From contig OZ251227.1 in assembly GCA_965240325.2 (NCBI GenBank), positions 1,302,001-1,366,000 of the forward strand: 64,000 bases of DNA. Reading direction: 5' to 3'. This document shows, in pieces, positions 10,201 to 21,707 of the stretch; within the stretch, counting starts at the first letter, position 1, and each line of letters opens with the position of its first letter. A program made the translations under genes and the position numbers. The notes under the pieces are model-generated. The model did no database searches and was not told the DNA's origin. It saw only the letters and a list, made by a program, of their open reading frames with translations. The DNA is from Rebecca billardiae RCC1528. Its lineage: Eukaryota > Haptophyta.

Positions 10201-13200
10201 CGCCGAGCCCGCCACCGTCGCCGCCGCCGAGCCCACCGCCCAGTCCCCCGCCGCGCCCGCCGCCCTCCCCGCCGCCACGCCCGCCGCCCTCCCCGCCGCC
10301 GAGCCCGCCGCCGTCGCCGCCGCCGAGCCCGCCGCCCAGTGCGCCGCCGAGCCCGCCACCGTCGCCCCCGCCGAGCCCGCCGCCCAGTCCCCCGCCGGGC
10401 GCGCCGCCCTTCCCGCCGCCGAGCACGCCGCCGAGCACGCCGCCCTCGCCACCGCCCTTCCCGCCGCCAAGCCCGCCACCAAGCCCGCCGCCCTTGCCGC
10501 CGCCGAGCCCCCCGCCCTCGCCGCCGCCGGCGTCGCCGCCGAGCCCGCCGCCCCTCCCACCGCCGAGCCCGCCGCCATCGCCTCCGCCACTACCGCCGCC
10601 GCCACCCCGCACGGAGCCCTTCCCGCCACCCTCGCCGCCTGCGCCGCCGCCCTCGCCGCCACCCGCGCCGCCGCCCGCGCCGCCACCCGCGCCGCCGCCC
10701 TCGCCGCCGCCCTCGCCGCCGCCCGCACCGCCGCCGAGCCCGCTGCCACCACCGCCGCCGAGCCCGCCGCCGAGCCCGCCGCCAAGCCCGCCACCTTCAC
10801 CGCCGCCGACTCCACCACCGAGCCCGCCGCCAAGCCCGCCACCTTCACCCCCGCCGACTCCGCCACCGAGCCCGCCGCCAAGCCCACCACCTTCACCGCC
10901 GCCGAATCCGCCACCGAGGCTGCCACCACCACCGCCACCGCCGCCGCCAAGTCCACCACCGAGCCCGCCACCTCCGCCGCCGCCGAACCCGCCGCCGAGC
11001 CCGCCACCGGCGCTGCCCCCGAGCCCACCGCCAAGCCCACCACCTTCGCCGCCGCCGACTCCGCCACCGAGCTCGCCACCGCCACCGCCGCCGACTCCGC
11101 CACCGAGCCCGCCACCTCAAACGCCGCCGACCCCGCCGCCGAGCCCTCCACCGGCGCTGCCCCCGAGCCCGCCGCCGAGCCCACCGCCGCCATCCCCGCC
11201 GCCGAGCCTGCCGCCGCCACCGCCGCCGAGCCCGCCTCCAGGACGGCCGCCTTCGCCCCCGCCCTTACCGCCGCCTTCGCTGCCGCCGATGCCGCCCTCG
11301 TCGCCGCCGCCCTCGTCGCCGCCGCCGATCGACCAGCCGCGCGTGCTGCGCGGCCAGCTGACGGTGGACACGACCGTGGGTGCGGTCGATGGCGCGGCGG
11401 AGGCGGCGGTGGCGGGCGCGATCGCGAGCGTGGGCGGCGTGCACCCCTCGCGCGTGCGCATCGACGGGTACGTGGCGGGCAGCGTCGTCTTCGACTTCTC
11501 CGTCGAGTTCGACGCGGAGCAGGCGGCGGACGCCTCGCGCGTGCTCGCGGCGCTGAGCGCGGACGCGGCGGTCTCAGAGCTGAGCTCGCAGCTCGAGTCG
11601 AGCGTCGGGACGGTGCTGGGCGTGGACGGGCTGGCGCTGACGGTGGCGCCCTCGCCGCCGCCCGGCTCGCCGCCGAGCGCGCCGCCGCGCTCGCCGCCCT
11701 CGCCACCACCGAGCCCTCCGCCCTCGCCGCCGCCGCCCTCGCCGCCGCCGCCGTCGCCGCCGCCCGCGCCACCGCCCTCGCCGCCTCCGAGCCCGCCACC
11801 CTCGCCGCCGCCGCCCTCGCCACCGCCGCCCTTGCCGCCGCCATTGCCGCCGCCCTCGCCGCCTCCTAGGGCGCCGCCGCAGCCGCCGCCCAGCCCGCCG
11901 CCCCGCCCACCGCCGACGCCGCCACCGATGCCTCCGCCGCGCGAGCCCCCATCCGCCCCGCCCCCGCCGCCGCCGCCGCTGTCTCCGCCTCCAGGCGCGC
12001 CGCCGACACCACCGCCGTCGCCCCCGCCCGCGCCTCCGCCGAGCCCTCCGCCTGCGCCGCCGCCATTGCTTCCACCGCTCTCGCCGCCCCCCGGGCCGCC
12101 ACCGCCGCCGTCGGTTCCGCCGCCAGCAGACCCGCCGGCGCCTCCACCCTCGCCGCAACCGAGCCCGCCGCCGAGCCCGCCGCCCAGACCGCCGCCAAGT
12201 CTGCCGCCGAGTCCGCCGCCGTCGTTGCCACCACCTTTGCGGCCGCCGCCCAGCCCGCCGCCAGCGCCACCGCCCTCGCCGCCTCCGTCCCCGCCACCCG
12301 CGCTGCCGCCGCCGCCCCCGCCCGCCTCGCCGCCCGCGCCGCCGCCGAGCCCGCCGCCGTCGCCGCCGCCGTCGCTCCCGCCATCTCCACCGCCGTCGCC
12401 TCGCCCTACGCCACCACCCTCGCCGCCTCCCGTGGCGCCGCCGCGGCCGCCACCATCACCGCCGCCCATGCCGCCACCCTCGCCGGAGCCGTCGATGCCG
12501 CCGGCGGCGCCGCCGCCGCCGCCACCCTCGCAGCCGCCTTCGTCGCCGCCGCCGCCGCCGCCCTCGCCGCCGCCGCCCTCGTCGCCGCCGCCGATCGACC
12601 AGCCGCGCGTGCTGCGCGGCCAGCTGACGGTGGACACGACCGTGGGCGCGGTCGATGGCGCGGCGGAGGCGGCGGTGGCGGGCGCGATCGCGAGCGTGGG
12701 CGGCGTGCACCCCTCGCGCGTGCGCATCGACGGGTACGTGGCGGGCAGCGTCGTCTTCGACTTCTCCGTCGAGTTCGGCGCGGAGCAGGCGGCGGACGCC
12801 TCGCGCGTGCTCGCGGCGCTGAGCGCGGACGCGGCGGTCTCAGAGCTGAGCTCGCAGCTCGAGTCGAGCGTCGGGACGGTGCTGGGCGTGGACGGGCTGG
12901 CGCTGACAGTGGCGCCCTCGCCGCCGCCCGGCTCGCCGCCGCTCCCGCCGCCGAGCCCGCCACCGCTCCCGCCGCCGCGGCCGCCGTCGCCGCCCTCGCC
13001 GCCGCCGTCGCCGCCGCCGCTGCCGCCCAACAAGCCACCCAGCCCACCCTCGCCGCCGCCGTCGCCGCCGCTGCCGCCGTCGCCGCCGCCGCCGTCGCCG
13101 CCGTCGCCGCCGGTGCCACCGTCGCCGCCGCCCTCGCCCGCGCCGCCGCCCTCACCGCCCTCGCCACCTCCGCCGCCGCCCTCGTCTCTGCACGCGCCGC

Positions 13201-16200
13201 GCGTGCGCTCGGTGCAGTTCGACGAGACGGCCACTCGGCTGCGCGTGCGCTTCGACCCGTGGCAGCGCACCAACCGCGCGGGCATGGCGGGCGTGCAGCC
13301 GTGCAGCCTGGTGCTCGACGCGCCCACGGTGGCGAGCGCGCGCGGCGACGGCACGAGTGCGCCCACTTGCTACTGGCTGGACGACGCCACCACGCTCGTG
13401 GTCAACCTCAACGTGCGCACCACCATCCGGCCCGGCTCGCGCGTCGGCGTGCGCGACAACGTGCTCGCGCCCGCCGCGTTCGGCGGCGCGTGCCCCCACG
13501 AGCTGTGCGCTGTGGGCGCGGAGGGCCTCGTCTCGACCGATGCGCCGTGCGGTGAGGCGGGCTGCCCCGCGCCCGTCGCCGCCATCAGCGCGCCCTCCAC
13601 CATCTCCGACTGCGACGGCGCGACGCTCGTCCTCGACGGCGCCGACTCGACCGGCGGCGGCATCGGCAGGCTGCGGTACCAGTGGGCCCTCGACGTCGAC
13701 GCCTCGTCCGCGGGCGCGGACGCGGTCGCCGAGCTGCTCGCGGGTGCGCCCGAGGACGCGTCACGGCTCGTGATCGGCGCGGCCACGCTCGGCGGCGCGA
13801 CCTCGCTCGTGCTACGGCTGGTGGTGGTCTCCGCCCTCGGCATCGGCTCCGAGCCCGCGTCGGCGGTGGTGAGCCGCTCGGGCCTCGGCCCCACGCCGAC
13901 GGTGCAGCTCGACGGCCCCTCCCACCTCGCGTACATCTCGTCCGCGCCCATCCAGCTCGCGGCGAGCGCGAGCCTTGCCTCGTGCTGGAGGGGCGAGTAC
14001 GCGGTCGACTTTTTGTGGAGCCACGTGGGCACGAGCGTGAGCGGCAGCGGGGAGGCCGCGACCGACGTGCCCACGCTGGCGCTCGGCGCGCTGGGCGGGC
14101 GCACCTCGCGGCTGCTGCTGCCCCCGGGCACGCTCTTCGCCGGCCGCACCTACCGCTTCGCCGTGCGCGCGTCGATGGCGGCGCAGCCCGCCGCGCGCTC
14201 GACCGAGCTCGTGAGTGTGCGCGTGCGGTACGACGCGCTCGTCGCGCGCATCGCCGGCGGCGACCGGCGCGTGAGCGCCGCCGGCGCGATCGCCCTCGAC
14301 GCGTCCGGCTCGTTCGACCCGTCGAGCGCGCCGCCGGCCGACGCCGTCTCGCTCTCGTACGCGTGGGAGCTGTGGGCGGCGCCCAACGGCACGGCGCTCG
14401 AGAGGGTGGCGCTGAGCGGTCTGGGCGCGGACGCGCGCTCGCTGCTGCTGCCGGCGGGCGCGCTGGCCGCGGGCGAGTACGAAGTGCGGCTCAGCCTCGC
14501 GTCCTCGGACGGCCGCGCCGCGGCGGCGAGCGCGCGGCTCGTCGTCGTCGCCTTCCCCACCGCCTCGCTCTCCTTCGCCCCCCTCGAGAAGGCGGTGTAC
14601 AACGCGGACGACAAGCTCGCGCTGCGCGCACTCTCGGTCGGGCTCGGCAGCGCCGACTCGTTGCTGGACGCGCTCGTCGCGGCGGGCGTGGCCGCGTCGG
14701 TGGAGGAGGCGCGCGCGCGCAACCTGAGCGCCGCGCACCTGCCGTGGGAGTACGCCTGGCGCGCGTACCCGCTGGCCGGCGCGGACGGCGCCTCGAGCGG
14801 CGCCGAGCTCGCGCTCGGCAGCGCGGCGGTCACGACGACGGGCGCGCACAAGACCAACCTGGCGGTGCGGCCTGGCACGCTCGTGCCGGGCGCGACGTAC
14901 GTGTTCGAGCTGACGGTGCAGGCGCCGCCCGCGGTGGGCGCGGAGACCGTCTCGCTGCAGCTCACGCTCAACCGCCCGCCGTACGGCGGCGGGCTGAGCC
15001 TCGCGCCCACGACCGGCGTGGCGACGAGCACGCGCTTCGAGCTGGGCGCGCTCGGCTGGGCGGACGAGCCTGAGCACCTGCCGCTCACGTTCGCGTTCAC
15101 GTATGCGCCCGCGGGCACGTCGGCGCCGGAGGAGCCGTCCGAGCTGGGCGCGGACGAGCGGCGGCTCACCGACGTGCTGCTCTCCTCGCGCGCCTCGGCG
15201 TACCTCCCCGCGGGCGAGCACAGCGTGCGCGTGCGCGTGAGTGACGTGCACGGCGCGCTCGCGCTCGCGCAGGCGTCGAGCTCGGCGGCGGTCGCGCCGC
15301 TCGAGCTGGACGAGCCGACGGTGGAGCAGGTGCTCGACGTGATCGACGTGGCGGCGGCGGTGGGCGAGACCGCCTCCGTGCACCAGCTCGTGCGCACGCT
15401 CGCCGCCGAGCTCGACAGCGTGGCGGCCGCGGGCAACGAGACGCTGGTGGGCGCGCTCTCGGCAGCGGACGCGCGCGCGGCCATGCTGCTGCAGCTCGAG
15501 GCAGCGGCCAACGCGACCGAGCCCACCGTCTCGGCGATCCGGCTGCAGGCCGAGTCGGCGCACGCGGTGCTCGCGAGCGACGGCGCGCTGGGGCAGCTCG
15601 GCGCGAGCGCGCAGCTCAGCGGCGCCGCGCTCATCCTCGGCCTCGCGCACGACTCGGCGGGCTCGGGCATCGACGACGTCTCGTCCACCCTCGTGCTCCA
15701 GGCCCTCTCCTCGCTGCTCGAGGCGAATGCGAGCGCGCTGAGCAGCGCGGGGGCGGTGGCGGAGCGCGACGAGCTCGTGGGCGAGGCGGCGCGCACGATC
15801 GCCACCTCGCTGCTCGTGGGCAACGTCGCGGGCGAGGCGGCGCGCGAGGCGCTGTCCGAGCTCGTCAACGTCTCGGCCGCGCGCGCGCTGCCCGCTGAGG
15901 TTGCATCTGGGGAGCTGTACGACGCGCCCGGCGGCGCGGCGGGCGGCGTGCGGCTCTCCACCGCCGCGCTGGTGGGCGTGGCGGTGGAGGAGGGCATCGA
16001 CGTGCTGCTCGTGCTCTTCTCGACCAACGTGCACGCCGCCGCACAGCTCGTCGCCGAGCTGGACGAGGGCGAGGGCGGCGGGTCGAACGGCACCAGCGGC
16101 GCCAACGGCACAGCCGCGGCGGCCGGCGCCGCGGCCGGCGCCGTGGGAGCGCTGGCCGAGCTCGAGGCGGGCTCGGTGCGCACGCCCGTGTTCTCCGTCA

Positions 16201-17808
16201 CGCTGGGCGCGGCGAGCTCGGCACAGGCCGCGTCGACCGAGCTCTCGATCGCCGGCCTGCCCGACGCCGAGCGCATCCTCATCCTCGTGCCCGCGCCGGA
16301 GACGCCGGCCGAGTGCGCGCCCACCTTCTTCGGGCCCTCGTGCGCGCTGCGCACCGAGTGCGCCTACTGGGAGGCGGAGGCGGCGAGCTGGGCGTCGGAG
16401 GGCTGCGAGACGGTGTACCACACCGACTCGGCGGACGTGCCGGCGGGCTCGCTCGGATGCCTCTGCTCGCACCTCACCGACTTCGCCGGGCTCGTCACGA
16501 TCCCGCAGAGCGCGGAGGAGGCGGAGGCGGACGCTGCGGGCGTGCGCTTCAACACGATCGGCACTGACCAGCTCGCGGCGCTCGCGGAGCCGCCCGACCT
16601 GGCCGCCAACCCGTGGGTGTACGCGCTCGTGTTCAGCATGGCGGGCGCCAACCTGCTCGCGCTGCTCCTCGGCGCGCTCGCCGACAAGCGCGCGCACCGG
16701 CACGGTGCCGCCAAGGTGGGCGCCGAGCCGGCGGCCGCCGCCGCCGCCGCCGCCTCGCAGAGCGCAGCGGCGGCCGCGCCGGGCGCCGGTCTCGCGCCCT
16801 CGGCCGGCGCGGGCGCGGCGGGCGAGGACGCGGTGCTGCGCTCGGCGGTCGCCGCGTTCGGCGGCGGCGGCGGCGCGCAGGGCGGCGGCGGGCGCGGCGC
16901 ACCGGCGGACGGCACGGCCGCCGCCGCCGCCGTCGCCGCCGGCTCCGCCGCCGCCGACGCGGGCGCGCTCGGCCCAAAGCGCGGCTCGGGCGGCCGCGTG
17001 CGCGAGGCGATGAACGAGCTGGCCGACAATGTGGAGCTGGCGCTGGACAAGATGGACGCCGCGTCGCGCGACGCGCACATGCAGGCCGCGCTCACCATCG
17101 AGCGATACGCGCGCGGGCGCATCCAGCGCCAGGCGGCGACTCGTCTGCGCGAGCTGCGCGAGGCCGCGCCCGCCGCCGCCGAGCTCGCGCTGCTCACTGA
17201 GCACCGCACGACCACCTTCATCCGCCAGCTGGGGCAGGCGATGACGTCGGAGCACACGGTGCTCGCCGTCTTCCTCGGCGACCCGGAGGAGGTGCACCGC
17301 GTCGAGTGCGTGCAGATCTTCTTCAACATGCTCGCGCTTGAGGCGCTGCTCGAGTGCATTCTCTTCTCCGACACGCCGTCCGCGGGCCCCAGCTCGATCG
17401 TGCAGCTCGTGCTCATCTCGCTGTTCGTGGCCGCGGTCGTCGCGCCCGCGCTCGTCGCGTTCAAGGCGGCGTTCGCGCTCGGGCACACCTCCAAGCCCAA
17501 GGTGCTCGACCGGCTCTTCAGGTCGCTCAAGACGCTGCAGGAGCTGCCCGCGCGCGCGAGCACGCCGGAGCCGTCCGCGCGCGCCTCGCGCGCGCGCGCG
17601 CGCGCCGGCTGGGACGACGCGCGGCGCGCGCAGCGCTCGGTGCCCGCGCTCGCGGGCGCGCTCAAGGCGCTCTCGCCCGCTGGCTCTCGGCGCTCGCTCG
17701 GCAGCGGCGCGTCGCGCGACCGGCTGGGCGGCGGCGGCAGCGATAGCGGCTCGGCGCGGCTGACCACGCCCATCTCGCCGCGCACGCCGCGCACGCCGCG
17801 CACGCCGC

Positions 17809-17839
<31 letters not shown>

Positions 17840-19182
17840 GGCGCCCCTCGCGATCGGCTCGCGCGTCGCGCCGCTCAAGGCCATCGCCCGGCTGCAGCCC
17901 GCTGTCGCCGCGCTGGGCGCGCTGGGCCCGGCGGCCGGCGCCGGCGCCGGCGCGGGCGGTGGCGACGAGGCGTTCGCGCGGCGGCCGCGCGCCGGCTCGG
18001 TCGAGCGGCCGCCCGCCAGGCTCGAGCCGTTGTCCAACGCGCCTCGGCTGCCGCCCGGCAGCTACAAGGCACCCGCCGCCGCGCCCGGCGCGCCGGCCGC
18101 GCGCGCCGCGCCCGCGCAGGCGTCGCCGAGAGCGCTCGCGCTGGTCACGCCAGCCGAGGGCGTGCGCGCGCGCGTCGAGCCGCCCAGCGCTCGGCCCGCG
18201 CCGCCGCCGACGGCGCCTCCGCCGGCCGAGGGCGCCGTGCGCTCGCGCCCGACGCTCGGCGAGGGCTCGGCCGAGTCGAGCCCGCCGCCCAGCCCGCCGC
18301 CGAGCCCGCCGCAGCAGCCGCGCGTGCGGCCGCCGCCGCCGGTGCAGACGCCCGCCGCCTCCGCCGGCGACGAGGCGCAGCCCGTGCTCCCGTCGCCGCG
18401 CTCGTCGGCGCCCTCCACCCCGCGCGAGGAGGCGGACGCGGACGTGCGCGTGCTGCGCCGCATCTTCAACCGCTTCGACGCAGACGGCTCGGGCACGATC
18501 GAGCCGGGAGAGCTCGACGCGCTGATGGCCGAGCTGGGCGAGCCGCTCGACAAGCTGCAGCTCGCGAGGCTGATGCGCCAGCTCGACCGCTCGCGCAACG
18601 GCCGCATCGACTTTGCCGAGCTCGAGGCGTGGTACCGCAAGCGGCGGGAGGTGCGTGCGCGCGCGGCGCGCGGCCCCGCCCTGCGCGCGCCGTCCGCGCG
18701 GCCCGGCCAGAATGCACCGGGCCGGCGCACTGGGCGGTGCGAGGCGCGCGCGCCGCGCGCGGGCGTGCACCCGGCGCTCACGCGCGCGCGCGCCGTCCGC
18801 GCCCCCGCGCCCTCGCCCGCAGGCCGAGCACAAGCGCCGGCTGCGCGCCGAGCGCTGGGCCAAGTACAAGCCGTCGACGCGCACGAGGCGCGCGCTCGCG
18901 TGGGCGTTCATGCTGCTCTCGTACGCCGTCTTCTCCGCGCTGATCGTCGTGTACGGCCTCTTCTTTGGCAACGCCAAGATGGAGCGGCTCGTGCAGTCGT
19001 GGGGGCTCGCGCTCGTGCAGACGTTTGGCGTCGAGGAGCCGCTGCTGATCACGCTCACGCAGCTCGTGCCCTACCTGATGGAGCGGCTCACCTCGAACGA
19101 GGCCTTCGCCCAGATCGTGCACGAGCTGCTCAGCACGGGCGTGGGCAAGGCCATCAGCTCGTGCTTCTCCATCTTCCGCTGA
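1212..19182 (+). CDS. Giant surface protein: cohesin/TMEM132-like + Ser-Pro rods + REJ-GPS-polycystin-like membrane region + EF hands
   Basis: Two exons: 1212-18650 (17,439 bp) and 18823-19182. The GT-AG intron (18651-18822) is phase 0 and the protein is 5,932 aa. ATG 1212 is chosen because a signal-peptide-like stretch (MAARCGLMRALGCVLALPAL) follows; the frame is open further upstream without an ATG. Order by residue: signal peptide; cohesin-like half to about 370; Pro rod 1 (371-532); GSVV module 1 (533-627); DGSC motif (about 630-652); rod 2; NAT glycosylation repeats (about 1435-1462); TMEM132/cohesin-like region with dockerin-like pair near 2540-2610; rod 3 (2788-3371); module 2; rod 4; module 3; rod 5 (to about 3991); REJ-like region (about 3992-4696); GAIN/GPS near 5034-5097 with intact HLT cleavage triad; TM about 5133-5157; two TMs 5366-5423; two EF hands 5743-5808; a final TM in exon 2. 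No PLAT domain is seen between the membrane segments. Likely an adhesion or mechanosensory protein; function is inference. Confidence 0.8.
2322..5314 (+). repeat. Proline-rod coding repeats with a ~630-bp tandem duplication
   Basis: Codons are almost only CCN and TCN/AGC, encoding SPPP, APPP and related units, interrupted at about 2808-3166 by GSVV module 1 and a DGSC motif. Within it, about 3630-4259 is repeated nearly exactly at 4260-4889, with a third partial copy to about 5240. The 381-bp segments at 3673-4053 and 4303-4683 translate identically. Each unit carries the markers RTEPFPPPSPP and VLGVSPPPSP. Such rods resemble extensin and pherophorin hinges, which form hydroxyproline-rich polyproline II helices. 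Confidence 0.9.
9574..13185 (+). repeat. Proline rods 3-5 with duplicated GSVV module (1,266-bp shift)
   Basis: Three SPPP-type rods (about 9574-11325, 11655-12590 and 12919-13185) are separated by two almost identical non-proline modules at 11331-11650 and 12597-12916. The module offset is 1,266 bp. The only protein difference seen is FDAEQ versus FGAEQ. The modules carry VGGVHPSRVRI and VAGSVVFDFSVEF. A diverged module lies at 2808-3092 (SGGSVLLTVQI). The fold is unknown; alternating hydrophobic strands and a central GSV are visible. Confidence 0.85.
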
Positions 19183-19425
19183 CGAGTGTCGGCTGACGAC
19201 AGCCTGAGCCAGTTCTTCCTTGAGCGCGGTGAGCCTGCCGCGCTGGAATCGTTCACGTTGCCAGCAGACGTTCACGAATCACGTTGGTCGACTCGGGGTC
19301 TCGGCCCGTCTCGGGCGTTATCACATCACAGATCACATTCGTTGGTTGGGGGCTGGCCAGGGTAGGGCTGGAGGCTTCGGCCGCCAGTCTGATCACCCGG
19401 AGCCCGTTATAAAGGGGACGAATTT
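19183..19425. other. 3' flank of the giant gene, no gene seen
   Basis: This is the short spacer after the giant gene's stop codon. It holds no convincing coding signal; composition falls toward AT near 19400 (TTATAAAG). Confidence 0.5.
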
Positions 19426-19590
19426 ATGGCCCGCGGTGCAGGGCGGAGCGCGTAGCGTGGAGCCCCACCGGGGGCCCTCACTACGTTGTCAAAAAGATCT
19501 TATGATCAAAGAAAAGGGGGCGGGGGACGATTTTTAGGGTTGTTGGAGTAGGGTGAGTTTTCGATATTTTGAGGGGTACGGTACAATGCT
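19426..19590 (+). repeat. Dispersed repeat A, copy 1
   Basis: It begins ATGGCCCGCGGTGCAGGGCG and runs through AAAAAGATCTT and a GGGGGACGATTTT stretch. It is clearly related to 24458-24605 in the same orientation, with small indels and substitutions, and decays gradually beyond about 19590. In both cases repeat B follows about 1.7 kb downstream, which suggests the ends of one element family. Confidence 0.7.
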
Positions 19591-21100
19591 GTCCATCCCA
19601 AGCTTAAAAGGCCGCGCCCGGGTCATTTCGCGTATGTCGTTGGACGGCCGTCACATTGTCAGTAAACGAATCTGCGCCATTGTGGTAATGCCCGGCCAGG
19701 TGCATCAGCGCATCCAGGACCGCCGCTGCCACGTGCTAACCAAGGTGGTGGGCAATAAGTTGCGTGCGCAAGACACTACGCGACCGTGTGCGAGCAAGGC
19801 GTGCCAAGATGATCGACACGGCGAAGCAGGTGGTGATCGAGGCGCTGAGCCTGATCATGGTGAGGCGCATCTTCTCGACCTGCCCGACGCGCAGACCACG
19901 CAGGCGTCGCTTCCGGGCGCGTGGGACTCGCGCACCAAGACGGTGTGGCGCGTGGACCCTGTCGCCAAGGCGGTCAACTCCGCCTGGCCGCTGGAGGTGG
20001 TCGCTCGCCGCGCCTGGCCAAGCTGGTGCACAAGGGGCCAGCTGATGGCGGCGGTGGTGCCACCGATGAAGCTGATCTTCGTGCAGCGCAAGGACGCGTC
20101 GGGCCCGTTCTCCCACGTGCTCAAGATCGTCTTCCGCGTCGCGACGATGAGCGTGGCGGCCCCTGACAACCTGCAGCTGCCGGCGTCGCTGCTCTGTGCG
20201 CGGCGCGCGCGCGCGCGTGCGCGCGCGACGGGCACGTGGCGCGCCGACCAGCCGTACGGCGCTGACTGTTGACGCACCTCGCGCATGCGCTACCCCGGCC
20301 GCGCCGCCGCCGCCGCCGCGCAGGCATGCTCTCGTAGGAGGAGACGGCGGAGCTGCGCGCACACATGGCCGCGCGCGGCTCTCGGTCGGACGGTCGGCGA
20401 TCACGGGCGCGCTGCCGGCCCGGCGCGCCGCTGAACGACGAGTAGGCCGCGCTGGAGGAGTACGTCCGCCGCCGCGCTCCGCCTGCGCGGGCAGCGCTCC
20501 GCCGCGCCCGACCCGCTGGCCGAGCAGCTGCGCAGCGACCGCGCCATCGCAGAGCAGCTGCAGCGCGAGGAGATGGCGGCACGCGCGGGCGGCGCGCCCG
20601 TGACGCTGCACTCGGCCGAGGTCGACGAGGACGCGCAGATGGCGCTGGCGCTGCTGCTCGTGTGCGAGGCGTGCGACCAGGACACACGCGCGCTGCGCAA
20701 CGCTGAGCGCCGGATCCGTTTTCGGCGCCGTAAGGTACGCAAGGCGCTGGCAGCGGAGCGCACCGGGGCGGCGGCGCATGCGCGCACGCGGCGCGCTCGC
20801 GGTCGATGCGCGGCAACTCCAACCGCCTCGGCAAGCGCACGCAGCGGGACGATGGCGGCGCCGCGGCGGCGGGTGCGATGAACAAATCGGACGAGCGCGC
20901 CAAGTCCCGACGCATCGCCAACGCCGCCAAGCTGTTCGAGGACATGGACGGCGACGAGATCGCGGCCGCGGCGCACGCGGCGGGCAAGCTGGACTGCCAA
21001 CTTGCGACGCGTCTCGCAGACTGCCACTGCCACTGGGCCTGGCCCATTATAAATCTTCATACGACATTGAGCAGCTACGACATTGAGCAGCCGAGCAGCC
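19591..21100 (+). pseudogene. Degenerate coding-like region, unrecognised
   Basis: Protein-like stretches appear in changing frames with stops and frameshifts. They are IDTAKQVVIEALSLIMVRRI near 19810-19870, DSRTKTVWRVDPVAKAVNSA near 19927-19985, KLIFVQRKDASGPFSHVLKI near 20070-20130, AEQLRSDRAIAEQLQREEMA near 20520-20580, and ERAKSRRIANAAKLFEDMDG near 20893-20950. No single frame joins them and no GT-AG introns make a clean model. I do not recognise the family. It lies between repeats A and B, so it may be decayed cargo of a mobile element or an old gene. A 16-bp tandem (TACGACATTGAGCAGC) occurs at about 21060-21090. Confidence 0.4.
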
Positions 21101-21173
21101 GACGGAGGGTGCACCGCGGGCCCCTAACTGCGTTGGTTCTACGGAAGGACCGCGGAACGCGGTCATTATTATA
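21101..21173 (+). repeat. Dispersed repeat B, copy 1, with terminal hairpin
   Basis: It matches 26070-26150 (GACGGAGGGTGCACCGC..., then GTTCTACGGAA). Near its end is a perfect hairpin GACCGCG-GAA-CGCGGTC at 21148-21164, conserved in copy 2. Part of it (GCGGGCCC..AAC..CGTT) also resembles the inner part of repeat A in direct orientation. Confidence 0.7.
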
Positions 21174-21707
21174 CTGCTAGCAGCTATTCTGACTTCAAGT
21201 AGTACAAGTATTAGTATCACTTATCACGCGTCGTCGTCCGTACGGCATTTTTTTCTGAGACAGCTGCGCGCGGACGACCACGGTAATAACCGTTATTTTA
21301 GGTTCGCCGCGGTCACGGTAGTGTCGGTAGTCGGTGGCAGCTGATGAATTATCGTATCGTTCTATCTACTAATAGTTAAATAAATAATATAGTCGTAAAT
21401 GATGATGATTATAATAATCGCGAGCCCCGCTCGCATTGGTTGTTCTGTAAGAACAAGCATGCGAGCGGAGCGAGTTTTCCGGTAGGACACGCGAAGTCCG
21501 GTGATTCTTACAAAGTTGATGGCCTTCCAATAGGTATCCCGAGGAATACAGTTTAGTCAGATCCCAATTGGGGCCAACGGTTTTTTCGTGCAATCTGTCA
21601 GCAGTCGACTCCCCCAGCTACGTCCGCGGTAACAGCAAGAAATGTGATGATGATGATGATTCAAGGGATGGAGTAGCTACTGTACGGTCAGGGGCTGCCT
21701 TGGTGCG
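21174..21707. other. AT-richer spacer with an imperfect hairpin
   Basis: No gene is seen. A long imperfect hairpin occurs at 21428-21467 (CGCTCGCATTGGTTGTTCT pairing with AGAACAAGCATGCGAGCG around a GTA loop). Local composition is markedly more AT-rich than the genes (about 21160-21420). Confidence 0.5.

Noticed and set aside
13812-19058. 1,748-codon minus-strand open frame
   Set aside because: It is antisense to the REJ/GPS/TM exon. The composition (Arg, Ala, His, Gln rich) is the shadow of GC-rich coding sequence, while the plus strand carries recognisable motifs.
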